DNA of 64,000 bases from Bin55 sp963667455 (GTDB taxonomy: Bacteria > Pseudomonadota > Gammaproteobacteria > Pseudomonadales > Azotimanducaceae), in NCBI GenBank assembly GCA_963667455.2, contig CAXXFR010000029.1, positions 124,001-188,000 of the forward strand, written 5' to 3'. How positions within the stretch are numbered: position 1 is the stretch's first letter; each line of letters starts with the position of its first letter. Positions 27,313-35,877 of the stretch are shown here, one piece after another. A program made the translations under genes and the position numbers. The notes below the pieces were generated by a model that was given only the letters and a program-made list of their open reading frames with translations, was not told the DNA's origin and did not search any database.

Positions 27313-27451
27313 TATTAGGCGACATCGGAAATGCACACCCATTCGACCTCAAAAGCCTCGTTTTCGGGGCAAGCGTCCGAGGAAGCTCGGAAACCGACGA
27401 CTCAGTACGGAGCCGACGCCCCGTCATAAGCGACGAAACGCTCCAGGTCGG

Positions 27452-27829
27452 CTAATCTAGGCAAACATTCTTGGACTTCGGCAAATCTGTATCTGGACCA
27501 ACCGTACGACTTATTAGAAGAGTAGACTTTGCCCGCCGAAACCGAACGAACCAGACAATGTGTATGATCAAACCGATACCGCCCATAGCTAAAAGAGCAA
27601 AATTGTCTGCAATTGTTGGGTTGAGAGTATCGAAAACGCTTACAGCTCTAACGATCACTCCAGCCAATACAAACACCGATACTAGCAATACCATTGCCCT
27701 CGCTCGATTCAAGTACTTGGCGGGCCTCTGCAAAATCTCTTCGCAGTACCGCTGATACCAAACGAAGTTTGACGTTATGACTACTATTACTCCTGCAACA
27801 AGAACATAGGCAGCAAATTCTGTAAACAC
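27452..27829 (-). CDS. Small hypothetical membrane protein, three predicted helices
   Basis: 125 residues, not recognised. Three hydrophobic segments are visible: FAAYVLVAGVIVVITSNFVW, AMVLLVSVFVLAGVIVRAV and FALLAMGGIGLIIHIVWFV. A basic loop lies between the first two, and a charged C-terminal tail follows. It is inside the AT-rich islet and its base composition is lower in GC than flanking core genes, which suggests transfer. No homologous family is claimed. Confidence 0.6.
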   Translation of the reverse strand: MFTEFAAYVLVAGVIVVITSNFVWYQRYCEEILQRPAKYLNRARAMVLLVSVFVLAGVIVRAVSVFDTLNPTIADNFALLAMGGIGLIIHIVWFVRFRRAKSTLLISRTVGPDTDLPKSKNVCLD

Positions 27830-28277
27830 AATACTCCTCGTCGAAACTTACAACTCAAAATAATACAATGACTGGATGAGAACACAACAATAGTCCATAG
27901 TTACATAACAAGCTACAGCCTCTCCTAGCAAAAGTCCTATCACAGCACAACCGGGCGACGGAATAGCTAGCATTCGATGAATCACTCGCATCTTCCAGTA
28001 GTAGCAATTTCTCCTCTTCAATGCTATCATCCAGCTTTCACCTTATTACTGCCTACAACGAATAGAAACACATTACGATAACTCGAAATTGCCAATTCTG
28101 CCGATTCGTACATTACATCAAAAACAAAGAAGAGAATTTCTATAGCGACTCAGCGAGCTAATGGTTCTGATGAAAGTCGTATGTCTTGGGTCGTGAAACA
28201 CGCCCAATTGCGCAGGCAATGCAGTTGTTTCGTCATCATACCTTCCTGTCACTATCGTTTCAAAGATCCTAACCATG
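27830..28277. other. AT-rich intergenic stretch without a supported gene
   Basis: 448 bp. A 60-codon minus-strand frame (27848-28030) has one hydrophobic segment, but no ribosome-binding site or recognisable family, so I do not call it. The remainder has no clear terminator or repeat. It would hold the 3' flank of the 606-residue lipoprotein gene and the promoter of the small membrane protein gene. Confidence 0.5.
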
Positions 28278-30098
28278 CTAGTCTATCACATATTGTTTTA
28301 GCTTTTCGATTTGAACGTCAGTCAAGATATTTGCATTACTTTGGTATCTCATAAGTAACAGACTAGCTGCTCGAGATCTGGCCTGGTGGGATGTGAGGCT
28401 ATCCACGTTATCCGCCAAGATACCAGGATCGTTGTGCAACATTGATGGAATCAACGATTCAAGATAATTGCCACGACTTTCCTCTCGCATTTGCGAGCTC
28501 AATTCGATTGCAAGTTGAGAGTTTCCATTCAGTACTAAATTCTCTCCCATCAATCTAATTGCATGGTCTCTTGTTGCACCATTGCGCACACGTCCAAGCA
28601 GTTCAATGGCCGCCTCGAAATTCCGCCGCGCAATGGACACAACTACAGCTGCCTCTGGTCCAATATTAGATGGGTCTACTTGATGTTCCAGTGCCATATC
28701 AAATGCAGCTCTTGGATCATATCTGGCGTGAGTACTTAGTGCAATAGAAAAAAGCTCTTGTCGCATTGTCGGGTTGACAATCTGTTGGCTGGTCCGAATC
28801 CAATTTAATGCCGCACCCAAGTCAACTTTTGACCAGTGGGTAACAATAGCCTCAGAAACGCTCCGTTTACCTTCGTAGTCCTCTACTCTATTCAACATCT
28901 CCGAAGCCCGTTCGGGAGATGAAAGAGCGATGCTTGTCAATGCACGTCTACTGACCAGTGGGCGAAGGTTTGGAGAGACTCCCTCAACTTCATCCATGAC
29001 TGCATATGGGTCGATATCAATCCAAGCGAAAAGCACAGCATGCTGCAACGAAACACGGAGTCCTGAAGCTTCTATGCGCTCAACAGCTTCCAATGCAGAC
29101 TCGGGATCAGATCTTGCCCAATTCGACACAACTTGTGTAGCAAGAAATTGCATTCCTTCAGGTTCTTGCTCGATGACAACTCTGAGAGCACGGTCTGGGG
29201 TTTCACGCGCCATTCCGTCCAGCAGTAAAGCAACTACACCGAGTCGTATCGAGCTACTTGGAACGTCCTGCTCTATTTTGTCAAAGACCGCAGTGCCGAT
29301 ATCTCTCTCCAATGCGACAGCAATGTTAGCTAATTGGACAATATGTAATGTAGTCAATTGCGAAAGATCATGCTCATACTCCGAAATAAACTCATTCCAC
29401 GCAGTTTCTGGATCACCGATGCCTTCACTAAGAAATAAGCGATTCAAGTGTAGATCTGAATTGTTCTCCCCCAAGACTCTCTCCACTAATGATTGTCGAT
29501 CTTCATCGGATAGGTCATCCCGCGACAACAAAATGCCTTCTATAGCTGCTAATTTGTCATAGTCCTCTAGTTCTACCGCATACCGCAACGCTTCGTCTAA
29601 TCTCAAAATAGACCAAACCCGAAATACTACTTCCAACAACCCTGATCGGGAGTCAGCAGGGAGATTAGCAACACTGCCTAGAGCAGATTCGGGACTAATC
29701 AAAGCAAGCTCCTCTACAATAACTCGTTGAATCTCCAGTTGGAGTTGCTTCGAGGGAATAGTGGTTGATTGGGTTAGCAATTCCTTCAATGCTACCTGAT
29801 TTGGAATGCCCATTTGTATACGCAGAGCAACTTCGCGGGCATGCTCACTCTTGAACCGAAGAAGATCCCCAGAGTCTAGCGAAACTTCTACTATAGAGGT
29901 TGCGTCTTGGATTTCAGCAAGTCTGCGGTTCGCTCCAGTCTCCGAATTGATTAGATCATCTTCTTGCACTGATGTCGCCCGATCTTGTCTTGTGCAACCA
30001 CTAGAAACAAAGCTTGTTATGACAATGGTTAACAAAGAAAAGAACAGAAAACCAATGAAGTGCCCTCTAGACCTGCGCTTAAGAATCGATTCACTCAT
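28278..30098 (-). CDS. Large helical-repeat lipoprotein of unknown function
   Basis: 606 residues from ATG 30098 (GTG 30110 also possible). The N-terminus is basic, then a hydrophobic stretch FLFFSLLTIVITSFV ends in a lipobox SSGC, so it should be lipidated. The body is all helical, with spaced repeats of a W-x-x-x-DP/DL-x-x-A pattern about every 35-40 residues: NWARSDPESALEAVERI, AWIDIDPYAVMDEVEG, HWSKVDLGAALNWI and HARYDPRAAFDMALE. This resembles TPR/HEAT-like solenoids, for example those of planctomycete and verrucomicrobial exported proteins. No enzymatic motif is seen. AT-rich composition and AT-ending codons set it apart from the core genes; it is probably islet cargo. Confidence 0.75.
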   Translation of the reverse strand: MSESILKRRSRGHFIGFLFFSLLTIVITSFVSSGCTRQDRATSVQEDDLINSETGANRRLAEIQDATSIVEVSLDSGDLLRFKSEHAREVALRIQMGIPNQVALKELLTQSTTIPSKQLQLEIQRVIVEELALISPESALGSVANLPADSRSGLLEVVFRVWSILRLDEALRYAVELEDYDKLAAIEGILLSRDDLSDEDRQSLVERVLGENNSDLHLNRLFLSEGIGDPETAWNEFISEYEHDLSQLTTLHIVQLANIAVALERDIGTAVFDKIEQDVPSSSIRLGVVALLLDGMARETPDRALRVVIEQEPEGMQFLATQVVSNWARSDPESALEAVERIEASGLRVSLQHAVLFAWIDIDPYAVMDEVEGVSPNLRPLVSRRALTSIALSSPERASEMLNRVEDYEGKRSVSEAIVTHWSKVDLGAALNWIRTSQQIVNPTMRQELFSIALSTHARYDPRAAFDMALEHQVDPSNIGPEAAVVVSIARRNFEAAIELLGRVRNGATRDHAIRLMGENLVLNGNSQLAIELSSQMREESRGNYLESLIPSMLHNDPGILADNVDSLTSHQARSRAASLLLMRYQSNANILTDVQIEKLKQYVID

Positions 30099-30110
30099 CA
30101 CTACTTGCAC

Positions 30111-30659
30111 ACTCGATACCGACTGAAACTAGGTTTATCTGCAATAGTTGCAAATTGTGTGTTCTGTTCACTTTGTCGTTGCCAATCTTGGACAACTAGA
30201 CTTTGAAGTGTTCGATGCTTATTCTCATACGTCATCGACAATCGGCGATCTCTACAGAATTCCATGCTTCGCATATCAATTCCTAATTCGTCGGACAACG
30301 CGTATAAACAAACTTGACATCCCGATACAAAACCTTTTGATAGTTTTGTTGTGCCTTGTGGGAAGGCGGGCAACTCTGGGTTGCCCGCATTCCTCCGGCT
30401 GTTCTCTCCAAAACTAGGTGGGTTTCTCCACTCGTTCATGTCGATTTCCCGTCGGTGGCGCATCTTGAACTCCATTGGCGACTGGTAGTCCAGCGATGAC
30501 ATGTTGCTTCCGCAATTCGCCCGCTCGCTCGATCAGTCGATCCTCCTGAACATAGTGCTTTACTGCCCAAGATGTACCTCATTGGGTTATTCTGCATGTT
30601 CACTGACTTGTGGCAACATCACAGTGCTACCCAGCCAAATATTGTAGTTTCACGAGACG
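30111..30659. other. Intergenic region with a possible IS3-type transposase end fragment
   Basis: A minus-strand open frame (30502 down to 30101, 133 codons) begins SSLDYQSPMEFKMRH, like the last residues of IS3-family OrfB transposases (typically HSSLxYxSPxEFE). Adding one base before it would also restore the His. Nothing else of a transposase is visible, and the remainder of the frame is not recognised. I treat it as a probable short relic, not a gene. Confidence 0.35.
30366..30388. repeat. Perfect 9-bp stem-loop
   Basis: GCGGGCAAC (30366-30374) and GTTGCCCGC (30380-30388) pair perfectly around a 5-base loop. No T-run follows on either strand, so it is not a standard intrinsic terminator. 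It may be an IS end or a REP-like unit. Confidence 0.6.
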
Positions 30660-31361
30660 CTATCTTCCGTTCTCCATGTCTGCGACGATGCAATACACAC
30701 CCCCGATTATTGCGATGACAATACCTGCCCATCCAAAGGCAACACCTATCCCTCCCTTGACGGCAATTCCTGCAACTGAAGCTCCAACACTAGTACCTAG
30801 CACTCCAATCTGTACGAGTGGAGGACAATCTGGCAATTCGTCTAGGCAATCGGGATCCGTATCGCTTGGATCGTGCGGGCACTTGTCCTCAAAGTCTGGC
30901 ACTCCATCGGCATCAGAATCCGGTGTACAAAGCATCTGACCATAGGCGAGCCTATGGTCCCATATTATGCCGTTAAGTGAAAGCCCATTGCCTGCATAGA
31001 GGGTACACACCTTGCCTTTGTCCTTTGGACCAAAGGGGTTGTTGTATACCGTACAAAACATACCCTTGGGACAGTCATGGTCTGGGTCATCCGAGTACCA
31101 AGGAGGAAATGGATTTGGATCGGACCAAGGAGTCTGTTGACCCACGATGTATGAATCAAGCCAATTCAGCAACTCGTGTCCTTCATGCGCGACCCCGTCG
31201 TCACCAAGATTAACCCACTTGCACGCTTTGAGCACACTTCCCGTATTGAGATCAATCTGTGTAACACATTGATAGATACTCCTAGCATGTGCAACTGGTC
31301 CCGTGAGCGCGAACCCAAGAACAAGCAGTCCCACCAGCCACAACGTTAATCTACGTTTCAT
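30660..31361 (-). CDS. Secreted/anchored protein with thrombospondin type-3-like calcium motif
   Basis: 233 residues. A Sec signal peptide is clear (MKRRLTLWLVGLLVLGFAL, then AHA cleavage-like). The middle is rich in Cys, Trp, Asp and Pro. Residues around 150-172 (DSDADGVPDFEDKCPHD) match the D-x-D-x-DG-x-x-D calcium loop of thrombospondin type 3 repeats. The C-terminus has two hydrophobic Gly/Ala/Ile-rich segments (GVLGTSVGASVAGIAVKG and FGWAGIVIAIIGGVYCIV), possibly a membrane anchor. Function is not recognised. It is the rightmost gene of the islet cargo. Confidence 0.7.
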   Translation of the reverse strand: MKRRLTLWLVGLLVLGFALTGPVAHARSIYQCVTQIDLNTGSVLKACKWVNLGDDGVAHEGHELLNWLDSYIVGQQTPWSDPNPFPPWYSDDPDHDCPKGMFCTVYNNPFGPKDKGKVCTLYAGNGLSLNGIIWDHRLAYGQMLCTPDSDADGVPDFEDKCPHDPSDTDPDCLDELPDCPPLVQIGVLGTSVGASVAGIAVKGGIGVAFGWAGIVIAIIGGVYCIVADMENGR

Positions 31362-31833
31362 CTCTCAGCACCTCGCATCAAACGGAGAATCAAGCCATAC
31401 TTAAGCTAAATGATGCATGACTATGGCTGAGTATAGACATTTCCACTAACACTTCCGCGCACAAGACGCTCCCCACAGAGGTCGTTCTTGCGAGATGCTG
31501 ACTCTGGACACCAGGAAATCGGAACGGGGAATCGCCGATTCCGGGTCTCGATGAGAGCCCTAGGCACCCATCTAAGCCTCGTTCGGAAAAGCTTCGTTGC
31601 GTGGTCTCGACGTGCAAACAAACGCAAGCGTGCCAGAAAGACGACCGGGGTTTTGCCACACAGGACCGCAAAGAGTTAGCAATCACAGGTGTCCGTTCTG
31701 TTTCTTGATCGGGACTGCGCACGTTTCGCTGGACAGTTTTTGCTTAAGGTTTTCCATCCTACAGACCCAATCGCTCCTCCGTCTCTTCCAGCTCCGCGCG
31801 CGATCCTTCTCGTCCCTACCAACAGGCAAAGTC
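31362..31833. other. Right-hand islet junction, gene-free
   Basis: About 470 bp with open frames on both strands but no recognisable protein. Around 31690-31735 there is an inverted pair, TGTCC and GGACA, flanking GTTCTG and TTTCTTGATCGGGACTGCGC. I suspect an insertion-sequence end but cannot assign a family. At 31834 homology to feoB starts without warning. Confidence 0.4.
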
Positions 31834-32162
31834 TGGAGCTATTTCACGACGGAGTCGGCACCTCCAGCTACTCGGTGTTCATTCTTCTCTACATGCCCTG
31901 CGTTGCGACCATTGGGGTCATCTACAAGGAGATCGGTGCCTTTTGGGCAGCGTTCAGTACGGTGTGGAGTGTTGTCATCGCCTACTCCGCTGCCGTGACC
32001 TGCTACCAGCTCTTCGTATTGCCAACTCAGCCCCTGACATCGCTAATCACATTGGGATTAACGCTCTCAGTCAGTGGGGTGGCATTTGCGCTGTTGATCT
32101 ATTGGGGGAGGCGCAAAGCACCTTCCGAAGATCGATTGATCGAAGTCTCCCAGCTTCAGTGA
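31834..32162 (+). pseudogene. Truncated feoB (C-terminal fragment)
   Basis: The last 109 codons of a feoB. Seen: SVFILLYMPCVATIGVIYKE, AYSAAVTCYQLF and the end APSEDRLIEVSQLQ. Against the intact feoB there are only about a dozen amino-acid changes across this piece, although the DNA differs at about one base in seven; so it was under selection as a complete gene until recently. The frame is open back to 31689, but that extension is not feoB. Confidence 0.88.
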
Positions 32163-32529
32163 GAGATTCCGTCTCGGTGTTAGTACTCCGAGACTGTGCT
32201 CAATCTAATTGATCGATTCCAAGAGTGCGGCTGCTTTGGACTTGCCTGCCCGTCGTGCTGAATCCAAAGGAGTTTCGCCATTGTTGTCGGTAGCCGAAGG
32301 ATCCGCACCAAACTTCACCAACACCTCCAAGTAGTCGGTACGAACACCTCGAATAGCAGCTAGGTGAAGTGCAGTCCGTCCGTGCGGATCCCGAGCATTG
32401 ATGTCTGCTCCGTGTTCAAGCAACCATGGAACCAGCTTGGGCTTGCGAAAGTTGAGGAGGTCCAGAAGTGGAGTGCTTCCCTCAAAAGTCCAGTTCCAAT
32501 CCATACCGAATCTGTCGAGTAATTCGACC
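31834..32529. repeat. Right copy of 696-bp direct repeat (feoB 3' end plus ankyrin 3' end)
   Basis: Aligns to 26134-26829 at constant offset. Here the ankyrin gene continues intact to the right, while feoB is cut at the left edge. See the left copy for the comparison. Confidence 0.9.
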
Positions 32530-33302
32530 ATGTCGAGATCTCCATTGAACGTCGCGGCAAAGCCCACTCGATTCGGGTCAGAACCTCGTTCAAGGAGATA
32601 CTCAGCCAGTTCGGCGTTTTCAGAGTGTGCTACGGCGTACCGGAGTGCGGTAGCTCCGAAGACTTCATCTCCTTCCGGTATAGGCTGCTCGTGGTCGATG
32701 TCGTAACCCTGTTCCAATATGAACTTGGCGCATTCGATCGACGGGGAACCACCCAGCGTTCTCCACATTCCTGAGATGCCCGTGTAGTGAACAGGAGTTC
32801 GATTCTCTTCGTCGAGCAATTGACCCTGCGAGCTGGCTTTCCACTCAGCCACAAGTTGATCTACGTTGTTAAGTGCTGCCGCAATGAACGGGTCTGAGGG
32901 ATCGGAATGATCGTTGAGAACGTCAATAAACCCTTGCTGTGGTCCCATCGTTGCGTAAACCATCGGGACCAGATTTAGCGGACCAGCCGCTACCCTTGAA
33001 TCTGCACCACGTTCCAATAGCAAGGCGAGCGACCTGCTGTGTCCTTCGTGCTTCGGAATCGTTCGGTGATGTTGGGTAATTCGAGTGAGCGGCGTGTGGT
33101 TCGACGCAACGCGGGCTTTCTGGTTCGGATCCGCCCCAGCATCTAGCAAGATCTCAATGCAACTGACATCGCCCTCAAAAGCTGCGTCACACAACGGCTT
33201 CCAATGCTCTACGACATCTGGTCGCTCACGAATCTCTTTCCTGAGTGCAACAGAGTCACCCTGCGCTATCGCATTGCAAGCGGGTTTGTACAGAATCGCC
33301 AC
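32205..33302 (-). CDS. Ankyrin-repeat protein
   Basis: 365 residues made mostly of ankyrin units, for example CIEILLDAGADPNQKA, SLALLLERGADSRVA, LAEYLLERGSDPNRVG, VPWLLEHGADINARDPHGRTALHLAAIRG and YLEVLVKFGADPSATDNNGETPLDSARRAG. There is no signal peptide, so it should be cytosolic and serve in protein-protein binding; the partner is unknown. The last 108 codons lie in the right copy of the 696-bp repeat. It was presumably the original neighbour downstream of feoB. A DUF418 gene lies 15 bp upstream on the same strand, so they may be co-transcribed. Confidence 0.88.
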   Translation of the reverse strand: MAILYKPACNAIAQGDSVALRKEIRERPDVVEHWKPLCDAAFEGDVSCIEILLDAGADPNQKARVASNHTPLTRITQHHRTIPKHEGHSRSLALLLERGADSRVAAGPLNLVPMVYATMGPQQGFIDVLNDHSDPSDPFIAAALNNVDQLVAEWKASSQGQLLDEENRTPVHYTGISGMWRTLGGSPSIECAKFILEQGYDIDHEQPIPEGDEVFGATALRYAVAHSENAELAEYLLERGSDPNRVGFAATFNGDLDMVELLDRFGMDWNWTFEGSTPLLDLLNFRKPKLVPWLLEHGADINARDPHGRTALHLAAIRGVRTDYLEVLVKFGADPSATDNNGETPLDSARRAGKSKAAALLESIN

Positions 33303-33316
33303 AGACTAGCGAACTC

Positions 33317-34618
33317 CTAGCGAATGGAGATGGCTTGGGTCGTTCGTTTGCCGTAGGTGAGTCTTCGCCACAGCCACTCAAGCGGACCGTATCGGAAGCG
33401 AGATAGCCAAAGTGGACTGTAAATGAGCTGCACCGCCCAGATTCCAAGAACGATCAAGTACAGATGGGCAATTCCAATCTTCCCGAAGAATCCAAATACG
33501 ACGAAAATCACACCGCAAATGATCGACTGCATGATGTAGTTCGTGAGCGCCATGCGGCCGACAGCAGCGAGACACGACCGGACTGCTGACAAGATTTGCA
33601 GCTTGCATATCAACATCACTGCACCGACGTAGCCCATTGCAGTGGCAATCCGGCCAATGTCGTAGGTCCACAAGTAATAGCCCTCTTGCACACCCTGCTC
33701 AATGACAGCGAACATTTCCCACGCGTTCACGCTCCATCCAAGTGCAAGCCCACTCACGCACATCACTGTGTAGAACACTATGGAGCGAGATGCATCCAGC
33801 ACTCGCCATTTGAACAGAGCCATTCCAATCATCATGAGTGCTAGTGCATCCCAAAGGGACATGAGGAGCGCGCTCTTTGTCTGCATTTCAAACGCCAACT
33901 TCGCATTGCCCCAGAACGCCGAGACATACCCCGAGCCACGACTTTCAATTTCCACACGAGCTTCTTGGGGATCCACCACACCAATGAGCTCACCGATCTT
34001 CTCCAGTTCATCTTCGTCAATCTGAAGTTGTGCTTGCAATTGAACGTCTTCGTAGACTTGATGCTTATAGTCGACTAAGGCACTAGCCCCTAGACGCAGC
34101 AACACCAGAAAGACGAGAATGACCCCCGCCACAATGATGGTCTTTCTTGGTGTCCAATCACGAGCGAAGTACAGTATCAGTCCTGCTACCCCGTACAGGA
34201 AAAGAATGTCGCCGAACCAAAGGAGCAAGTAAGCATCAACCATCCCGAAAGCAATCAGCCAAAGGGTTCGGCGGTAGTAGATCTTCGTTGCAAACTCAGC
34301 CCGATCACTCGAGACCAACCGAGAGGTAAGAAGAACCACCCCTGCTCCGAACAACATCGAAAAAATCGCGCGTTGCGACCCCTCGACAAAGACTAATGAC
34401 GCCTGCCACGTAATCCAGTCTGCATTGGAAAGCGGGCCCAATAGATCGATGTCAATCGATGTGTGCCAGGGCAAGGCGAAGAGGAGTATGTTGATGGTGA
34501 GGATGCCAAGAACACCGACTCCTCTGAGTACATCAAGCGAATCGATTCGTTCGTCTGTCGAGACGGGGCCGAGACTTCTCACGGATTCGGGTTCAGCTTG
34601 CGCGGCTTCAGCGTTCAT
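33317..34618 (-). CDS. DUF418-family polytopic membrane protein
   Basis: 433 residues with about ten hydrophobic helices. It opens with the typical RIDSLDVLRGVGVLGILTINI. The C-terminal DUF418 signature is complete: GRMALTNYIMQSIICGVIF, LYLIVLGIWAVQLIYSPLWL and FRYGPLEWLWRRLTYG. A soluble charged insert (residues 190-235) lies mid-protein. DUF418 proteins are inner-membrane proteins related to acyltransferase-3-like families. Their function is not established. Confidence 0.9.
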   Translation of the reverse strand: MNAEAAQAEPESVRSLGPVSTDERIDSLDVLRGVGVLGILTINILLFALPWHTSIDIDLLGPLSNADWITWQASLVFVEGSQRAIFSMLFGAGVVLLTSRLVSSDRAEFATKIYYRRTLWLIAFGMVDAYLLLWFGDILFLYGVAGLILYFARDWTPRKTIIVAGVILVFLVLLRLGASALVDYKHQVYEDVQLQAQLQIDEDELEKIGELIGVVDPQEARVEIESRGSGYVSAFWGNAKLAFEMQTKSALLMSLWDALALMMIGMALFKWRVLDASRSIVFYTVMCVSGLALGWSVNAWEMFAVIEQGVQEGYYLWTYDIGRIATAMGYVGAVMLICKLQILSAVRSCLAAVGRMALTNYIMQSIICGVIFVVFGFFGKIGIAHLYLIVLGIWAVQLIYSPLWLSRFRYGPLEWLWRRLTYGKRTTQAISIR

Positions 34619-34684
34619 GTCTTTTTCGCTCTAGTTAGCTCGATCAATGTCAATTGCACGAATCACGTTATCCATGCCATTGAC

Positions 34685-35677
34685 TCAAACGTTCCAGTTG
34701 CTCCACATGTTGTCCAACGTGGCTGGAACATCTTCCCGGAAATTGCGCGTATCCACCCAATACTGATACATTGGTCCAGGACCGTGCTGCAAGTCGTCGA
34801 AGTACGAGAGACCTGCTCTTTGATAGTCGCACGGAATCACCACACGCACAACAGGATTCTTCATTTCAGCCGAATGATTCACGCCGGCGGAGTGGAGCAT
34901 GCGAGGATGCCAAAAAACAACATCTCCGGCCCTGCCTGCGAATTCAACCGGAGTCGTGTCGCGCAGTATTTGGTCGCGTGTCTCGGCATAGGGAGCCAAT
35001 CGCGCCTCGGTCATGATGCTTCCGTGGACCATATCCCAACACGGATGCAATCGAGAGTGAGAACCCGGCCACACCGCAAATCCACCGCAGTGCGGTGGGA
35101 CTTCGTCAGCAAGAACCATGGCGGATAAATGCGATGCCATATAGTCACCGTGCGGTCCGAGCGACCAATTTGCCGATGAAGGTTTCGGGAATATCGCGTA
35201 CACGCCACGAACTCGCCGCGCAGGTTCGATAGGTGATCCCAGTAGGTGCGACGCGAGTTTGAGAATGGAGGGACAATTCGCGATTCGATCAACTAGAAAC
35301 GTTTGAGTCCCTATTCCTTCCGCGCCACGCGAGCGCATCTTCCAATTGCCATTGTGCAATCGACCAACCTGATCGACGTACTCCTCAGTCCATTTCTCGT
35401 GGGGAGCATCGGTCCAAGTGGCAGGTTCATTCCGATCCAGGATGTTGTCGGGAACGTTGTCCCACATCAGATCAATAGCTTGCTTGAAGGCTAGCTGATC
35501 CTTCACTAGTCCTCGTTTGACTAGGTAGCCGTTCTCAACAAAGAAATCGATCTCGTCGCGAGAGAGCATTTCATCTCCATTGAACTCGGGCGGATCGCAA
35601 TAGATGGTGGGCTCACGAAGCGAGACATCCTTCGCAATCCCACGCGCAGTTGCGTGACCTTGGTTGTATTCCTTCAC
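34685..35677 (-). CDS. Phytanoyl-CoA dioxygenase (PhyH) family protein
   Basis: 330 residues, a non-haem Fe(II)/2-oxoglutarate-dependent oxygenase. The iron HxD motif appears in LGPHGDYMASH and the distal His in MLHSAGVNHS; a 2-oxoglutarate-binding Arg is likely in VVRVVIPCDY. LSRDEIDFFVENGYLVKRGLV at residues 38-58 is the usual PhyH opening. Members hydroxylate very diverse small molecules, so the substrate is unknown. It stands as a separate minus-strand gene, with a 67-bp gap to DUF418. Confidence 0.87.
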   Translation of the reverse strand: MKEYNQGHATARGIAKDVSLREPTIYCDPPEFNGDEMLSRDEIDFFVENGYLVKRGLVKDQLAFKQAIDLMWDNVPDNILDRNEPATWTDAPHEKWTEEYVDQVGRLHNGNWKMRSRGAEGIGTQTFLVDRIANCPSILKLASHLLGSPIEPARRVRGVYAIFPKPSSANWSLGPHGDYMASHLSAMVLADEVPPHCGGFAVWPGSHSRLHPCWDMVHGSIMTEARLAPYAETRDQILRDTTPVEFAGRAGDVVFWHPRMLHSAGVNHSAEMKNPVVRVVIPCDYQRAGLSYFDDLQHGPGPMYQYWVDTRNFREDVPATLDNMWSNWNV

Positions 35678-35877
35678 ACTGGTCTGCTCTTCCGTTGTCT
35701 GGGCACAATGCTATCCACACCGGACTTGGAGCGCAATTGGAGGGTGCATCGGCAACTCGATTGCAATGCTCTATGTCAACGAGAGTTGAACTCAGGCAAG
35801 AGACTCGAGCCAGTGAGCATGGTTCCCCAGGTCGGACAGAACTCGCGTCAGACTCTCGATGGTTAGAGAGTCAATCG

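Noticed and set aside
30101..30502. 133-codon minus-strand frame as an intact gene
   Set aside because: Only its first residues resemble a transposase end; the remainder is not protein-like and it abuts the lipoprotein gene without a start signal.
31390..31722. Overlapping open frames on both strands at the right islet junction
   Set aside because: No family, no ribosome-binding site and mutually exclusive frames; more likely mobile-element debris.
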